Source: Aeoliella straminimaris
GTDB lineage: Bacteria; Planctomycetota; Planctomycetia; Pirellulales; Lacipirellulaceae
NCBI RefSeq assembly: GCF_024054565.1
Contig: NZ_JAMXLR010000026.1
Location: forward strand, 1-64,000
Reading direction: 5' to 3'
Length of the DNA stretch: 64,000 nt
In this document: in pieces, positions 59,985 to 64,000 of the stretch
Numbering within the stretch: position 1 is the first letter of the stretch
Layout: each line of letters starts with the position of its first letter
Notes under the pieces: generated by a model
Told to the model about the DNA's origin: nothing
The model's input: the letters and a program-made list of their open reading frames with translations, nothing else
Database searches by the model: none
Position numbers and translations under genes: made by a program

Positions 59985-61325
59985 TTAAGGCTCGGCGAAG
60001 AATCGCTTCGTGAGCTGGACAGACAAGCGAGGCGAGCGACTCCGGTAGAACCATTCGGATGCCAGGAAACCCAACAAGCAGATACTAAATGAAACCGCCA
60101 TAGCGGGTTCTGGTACTGGATTACCGCTCAGAGCACGCGCAATGGCGAGTCCCATCGCAGGGTCCTTGGCGTTCAATATCGCCCAGTCGCCCAGGTCCGC
60201 GATGCCGTCCAGGTTCAGGTCAGCAGGGTTTGGGTTGTCCAGGCTATTTGGCAATAGCCAGAACGAGACGAATGCGGTGACGTCGTCGTGTTCAAATAGT
60301 CCAGTGCCATTGCCCGAAATCAGGCCGTCGCCATTAATATCGGCGCTGACAACGATACTGCCGTCGGCCCGCGATACCCCAGCATAGTAATCGGGGATTT
60401 CTACACCAAAGTGATCGAGGATTGTGGGCGCTGTGTCGGCATGGGAAACTTCCAATGGAAAGATCGGGAGATTGCCCTGGGTGAGGTTCTTGCTGGCGAC
60501 GATGAACGGAATGGTCCGCTCCAGTGTGGATTGCCCTCCATGGCCGCCCGTGGCGAGGTGCCCATGATCGGACGTAACGACAATCTGCCAGTCCTCGTTA
60601 GCAAAGTTCGGCCGTGACGCAATGGCACTGAGTGCCTGCCCCACGTAGAAGTCCGCCGTTTCCACGGCTTGACGGTATCCGATACTGGAACTCCCACCAG
60701 CATGGCCAGCTGCATCGACCAGATCGACGGAGATGAACACGGCATCCGGGTCCAACCCGTCTGCGTCGGCAATCGCAGATGCAGCGGCGCCCACCGCATT
60801 GGCATCGTTCATGTACGACAGATGGAAGTCTACGTCATTAGTCGAGTCTGCATCCTCGTCAGGTGCGCTGACGATGTAGTCATCAATCGGCGGCCAATAG
60901 ACGTAGCTTGCAGTTGTGAGCGCAGGCAGGCTCTCTTTCAGCGTCGCCAAATAGGGGGGATTGTTTGCGAAATCGCCGTTCGCGAAAGTCGAACCGTTGC
61001 CTGTGACACCGTGGCGATCGTTCCATACTCCCGTAAGCATCGTACTCCAGCCGGGGCCGGAGACCGTGATTTGCTGAGTTTCAGTCCCCAGGATCCCTCC
61101 CGCAAAGGCCGATCCGGAATACGCCCCACGGTAGCCCGCCTGCCAAGTGCCGTTGATCAAGCTTTCCATATTCGGTGTATTGGCTACACCGAAGCCCTGC
61201 TCGCCGTAACCCAGCCCATCGATGCCAAACAGCAACGACTTCTTCACTTGGGCCTGCGTATCTTGCACTATCCCCAGCAAGAACAAAAGGACCAACCACT
61301 TAAAGATTTTGGAGATGCGAGACAT
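59985..61325 (-). CDS. PEP-CTERM phosphodiesterase of the alkaline phosphatase superfamily
   Basis: The product of 446 aa has a signal peptide (LVLLFLLGIVQDTQAQ) and the type I phosphodiesterase/nucleotide pyrophosphatase fold. Metal ligands are visible: Asp in LLFGIDGLGYGEQG, a nucleophile Ser/Thr in SGPGWSTMLTGVWNDRHG, Asp and His in SVDLVDAAGHAGG, and Asp-His plus a distal His in VVTSDHGHLATGGHGGQ. A dockerin-like pair (DINGDGLISGNGTG, DLNLDGIADLGDWAILN) and VPEPAMAVSFSICLLGFL follow. Unusually, about 20 residues (RSRSPRLSVQLTKRFFAEP) extend after the hydrophobic tail. The last 110 residues closely resemble the end of unit 3 in the neighbouring fusion. It should act outside the membrane on phosphate esters or nucleotides. 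ATG 61325 is chosen for the signal; 61343 is also open. Confidence 0.92.
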   Translation of the reverse strand: MSRISKIFKWLVLLFLLGIVQDTQAQVKKSLLFGIDGLGYGEQGFGVANTPNMESLINGTWQAGYRGAYSGSAFAGGILGTETQQITVSGPGWSTMLTGVWNDRHGVTGNGSTFANGDFANNPPYLATLKESLPALTTASYVYWPPIDDYIVSAPDEDADSTNDVDFHLSYMNDANAVGAAASAIADADGLDPDAVFISVDLVDAAGHAGGSSSIGYRQAVETADFYVGQALSAIASRPNFANEDWQIVVTSDHGHLATGGHGGQSTLERTIPFIVASKNLTQGNLPIFPLEVSHADTAPTILDHFGVEIPDYYAGVSRADGSIVVSADINGDGLISGNGTGLFEHDDVTAFVSFWLLPNSLDNPNPADLNLDGIADLGDWAILNAKDPAMGLAIARALSGNPVPEPAMAVSFSICLLGFLASEWFYRSRSPRLSVQLTKRFFAEP

Positions 61326-61690
61326 GTAGGATGCTGGCTTCACAGGGGATCATCTACAAACCGACTCGACTCTACCATCGGGAGGTTGGTGGCTTCCGAG
61401 GAAGGATCTCCACGTCATCGCCAGGAAACCGCCGGTAGCTGCTGGAAGGATGACCGCCCACCTAAACCGAGGAAAAGTACCTACTGTTTATAGTCGATTG
61501 GTCCGACAAGTTCAAAGAAACCGAGCTTTTTTATTTGAGATGCTCGGCAAATTGCGCATGTGTGCATGCACAGCCAGTCCCCAATGTCGCTCGGCGCGGC
61601 GGGGCTGGCAATGGCCACACCCCCTGGAGGAATGTATGGCAGGCTGATTTGGACCACGATAGCATGTGGGGCCTGCGCCGCGAGTTTCAA
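61326..61690. other. Intergenic, no gene supported
   Basis: Short overlapping frames only. It contains the upstream region of the phosphodiesterase gene and the 3' side of the TPR lipoprotein gene. No terminator of good quality was found. Confidence 0.5.
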
Positions 61691-62098
61691 CTACTTTTTC
61701 GCGCTTGGCGGCTGGGCAAACTTCCCCTTGAAGCGGTCGTTCGCGGGCTTTTTTGCCTCCGCAAGCAACCACTTGAAGTCTTCATTCTTGGGCTCGATGG
61801 CTAGCCCCGCTTCACAATCGGCGATGGCCGCTTCGTCGTTCCCCTGGTCGAGGTACAACTTGGCGCGTTCCATATACGCCCAGCCATTCGGCTTGGCATC
61901 GATCGAAGCTGTGAAGGATCGGATAGCGGCCTCTTTGTCGCCCTTGGCGAGCGCCTCCTGAGCGGCCAAAAAGTGCCGAGTCGCGGGCTGCTGTTCGGGA
62001 CTATTTCGCTGGCCGCATCCAGCCAGTGACAGGACGATGAGGCAAAGGGCAGCAAGAATTGGTGCTTCTATGCAAATCGTCAATCGTTCATGAAACAA
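61691..62098 (-). CDS. TPR lipoprotein
   Basis: The product of 135 aa has a lipoprotein signal (LAALCLIVLSLAGC), then a short helical region with two TPR-like motifs: FLAAQEALAKGDKEAAIRSF, GWAYMERAKLYLDQGNDEAA and IADCEAGLAIEPKNEDFKW. It ends with a basic, low-complexity tail. Such small TPR lipoproteins serve as adaptors on the envelope; the partner is unknown. It lies 62 bp after the DUF1559 gene on the same strand and probably shares its transcript. Confidence 0.88.
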   Translation of the reverse strand: MFHERLTICIEAPILAALCLIVLSLAGCGQRNSPEQQPATRHFLAAQEALAKGDKEAAIRSFTASIDAKPNGWAYMERAKLYLDQGNDEAAIADCEAGLAIEPKNEDFKWLLAEAKKPANDRFKGKFAQPPSAKK

Positions 62099-62160
62099 GG
62101 CACAAACTCCAGGTGGTTGGCGTTTGGTGCTTCAATCCGCCGATCTTAACAGCGAAATTC

Positions 62161-63225
62161 TCAACGTGGACCACGGGGGCCGCCCGTCGAGCCAGGCACC
62201 TGACTGGCTCGTGTCGCCAAATCGCGGTAGGCGACAGCATCCATATTCTCCTGGAAGAAATCAACGGACCCGTCAACCCTCACCCCCTGCATTCCACCAG
62301 GGTGCTCGCTACCAAAAGCTAGCTGCAACTTCTGGCAATAGGGATGGGATGGACTACTGCATGGATCCTGGTCCCGCACTTCGTTCTGGTAGTTTATGGG
62401 GACACCGGTGGAGCCCACGGCTTCGGACATGTCGTTGCCATCCCAACTATCGATGTCGTCGCTGCCTATGTACCAATGGTCCTTCCTGCTCCCCAGACGG
62501 TCTTCTCCCTCCAGGCCGTGGTCCTCAAGGGCCTGCGTATCGTGGACCGCCTCAGCAATTAGCAGCGTATTGGAGGTTCCGTCCGTGATTTGTCGCATGC
62601 TGATATCGCTCAGTCCAAAAAGAACCCCGTCCAGCCCCGTCATCGGCAGGGTACCATCTGGACCAGGCAGATTCTGATTGACGGAGATGCCGGTTGCCGA
62701 TCCGAGATAAGAGCCAGGTACGCGCCGCATCACAATCCAGGGCGGGCTCCAGCTAGAAGCATCCCACTGATGCGCCAACAGGCGAGCAGAAGGGCAGCGG
62801 AAGACTGAAACCACTGTTTCGCACGCGATAATGTTGGCTTTCGTTGGATCGCCGGCAATTTGCTCATGGGTATAGGGACTGGGGTTTGCCCACTGGAAAT
62901 TCCCAGACCCGTTCTCACCAATGTGCATGAATGCCTGGGTATTGGTTTCCTCCAGGAACGGAAGGATGTAATACGTCCACATCGACCCTTCCCGGTTCAT
63001 TGCCCCGGACGGGAGGGCCTTGTAAGTATCGTGGTGCATCTGTAAAGCCAAGCCAAGCTGCTTCAGATTGTTCTGGCAACTCGACCGGCGGGCGGCTTCG
63101 CGGGCAGCTTGGACTGCCGGCAGAAGCAGGGCCACCAATATGCCGATGATGGCAATCACCACAAGTAGCTCAACCAGCGTGAATCCGCTGCGTTTACGTC
63201 TTGCCCGCGTTTCAACAGTATTCAT
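62161..63225 (-). CDS. DUF1559 protein with type IV pilin-like N-terminus
   Basis: The product of 354 aa starts [20 protein letters not shown] and continues with the prepilin helix [28 protein letters not shown], and the DUF1559 core ([74 protein letters not shown]). The leader before the Gly is short and basic, as in true prepilins. The open frame continues 59 codons upstream but has no signal character, so ATG 63225 is chosen. It is a paralogue of the gene at 44312. It is followed by a small lipoprotein, as is usual for DUF1559 genes. Confidence 0.93.
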   Translation of the reverse strand: MNTVETRARRKRSGFTLVELLVVIAIIGILVALLLPAVQAAREAARRSSCQNNLKQLGLALQMHHDTYKALPSGAMNREGSMWTYYILPFLEETNTQAFMHIGENGSGNFQWANPSPYTHEQIAGDPTKANIIACETVVSVFRCPSARLLAHQWDASSWSPPWIVMRRVPGSYLGSATGISVNQNLPGPDGTLPMTGLDGVLFGLSDISMRQITDGTSNTLLIAEAVHDTQALEDHGLEGEDRLGSRKDHWYIGSDDIDSWDGNDMSEAVGSTGVPINYQNEVRDQDPCSSPSHPYCQKLQLAFGSEHPGGMQGVRVDGSVDFFQENMDAVAYRDLATRASQVPGSTGGPRGPR

Positions 63226-64000
63226 GGTACTTCGGAACGCCTTCGGAGGTCTCGAATGTGCTACAGACAAAGAAAAGATGACGTCACACCCCACAAGCCC
63301 TGACAGAGAATTGGAACCGGCACCCGCCCCCTGAACTTCAGGCCTAAGGAGATTGCGCCTGCCGTCGCGCCGTTCCAAGTGGCGCGTGGAATTATGGTGC
63401 ACTTTGATCCATTAGTCAAGCTTATTGCATCCTCCATACCCGCTATTCAAGAGATCGTTCCCACCAATGTTGCGGAACTAGGCATCACTTCAGGGAGGTC
63501 AGGTGTGCTCACGGAGTCTACTTCTGCCACACTGCCCTGGTCCCACAAAATTGCCCCTTAGCTGGGCTGTTTTGGCGGACCTTTCGCTGCTTTTTTGCCT
63601 GCCTGACAGGTCCGTGAACTAGGCCCAAGCCGACTTCAGAGGAAGAGCCAACCGGACTCCCCGGCCAATTACCGCACATGCATTCGCAGCGATGCGGTGG
63701 AGATCTAAATAAGCTATCGGGAGCAACACGTTGGCGGCATTCGGAGCGGATAGGTAGCCAATTCCAGTGCCAATGTCCCCGGCTCTTCGGGAGCGAGTTT
63801 GGCGGCTGCCAGACTGAGCATCTTCCGCTACCTACTTCCCGCCCGGGCTTGCATCTCCTGCGACACTGTCTACCGTCCATTAACTGCCGCTGATGTACGT
63901 CACTGCGACCAAGCGTCGCGTATTTCAATGCCTCGCCCGCATTTATTGCTCTGCTCTGCCGACGCGTCCGGACGTACGTACATGAACGCATCCGGTTCCT
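63226..64000. other. Window end, no gene supported
   Basis: Frames of up to 157 codons exist but read as Arg/Cys/Ser-rich shadows. The DUF1559 promoter must lie just above 63225. No repeat or hairpin of note was found. Confidence 0.5.

Noticed and set aside
63518..63991. 157-codon frame on the minus strand at the window end
   Set aside because: Arg, Cys and Ser-rich with no recognisable motif; typical of a chance frame in GC-rich DNA.

Overview
The window looks like a chromosomal segment of a planctomycete, probably of the Pirellulales type. Supporting signs are LEPR-xLL-type N-termini on giant surface proteins, PEP-CTERM tails, dockerin-like EF-hand pairs, two DUF1559 pseudopilin-like proteins, a membrane Ser/Thr kinase with a TPR tail beside an ECF sigma gene, and a HAF-repeat protein. 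No rRNA, complete tRNA or CRISPR array is visible.

Layout. 416-1573 encodes a TIGR03032-type protein. 1738-10785 encodes a 3015-aa surface protein built from three long tandem modules (GEVED, six FG-GAP, three or four cadherin-like repeats) and a dockerin. 10.8-13.7 kb is an accessory scar: a 3' fragment of tRNA-Val(GAC), a decayed tyrosine integrase, a fragment of a second gene, a 65-bp dispersed repeat, a 32-bp direct repeat and a nested palindrome. 13.7-21.1 kb (minus strand) holds the ECF sigma/Ser-Thr kinase pair and, downstream, a HAF protein made of three fused PEP-CTERM precursors plus a frameshifted remnant of a fourth. 21.8-26.8 kb carries a BCCT transporter, a sulfotransferase-like protein, a secreted ConA-like protein and a PhyH-type dioxygenase.

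27.0-40.6 kb is regulatory and pilus-related. A hybrid histidine kinase and an ANTAR response regulator (minus) lie divergent from a Tad-type operon (plus): CpaE-like, CpaF, TadB, TadC, two TadE-like proteins, a TadG-like protein, then a histidine kinase and a receiver protein. A strong intrinsic terminator sits in the leader of the Tad operon, next to the ANTAR gene. 41.9-54.1 kb starts with an ECF sigma gene overlapping a FecR/LamG anti-sigma gene, followed by a DUF1559 protein, a lipoprotein, three PEP-CTERM proteins and a CotH/lamin-tail/dockerin surface protein. 54.5-63.2 kb (minus) has a single-unit LamG PEP-CTERM protein, a second three-unit PEP-CTERM fusion, a PEP-CTERM phosphodiesterase, a TPR lipoprotein and another DUF1559 protein.

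Most of the window concerns the cell surface: regulators that could sense envelope state, a Tad machine, and exported proteins. The most unusual feature is two unrelated ORFs that each string together three complete export precursors. At each internal junction a PEP motif, a membrane segment and a basic cluster run straight into a new signal peptide.
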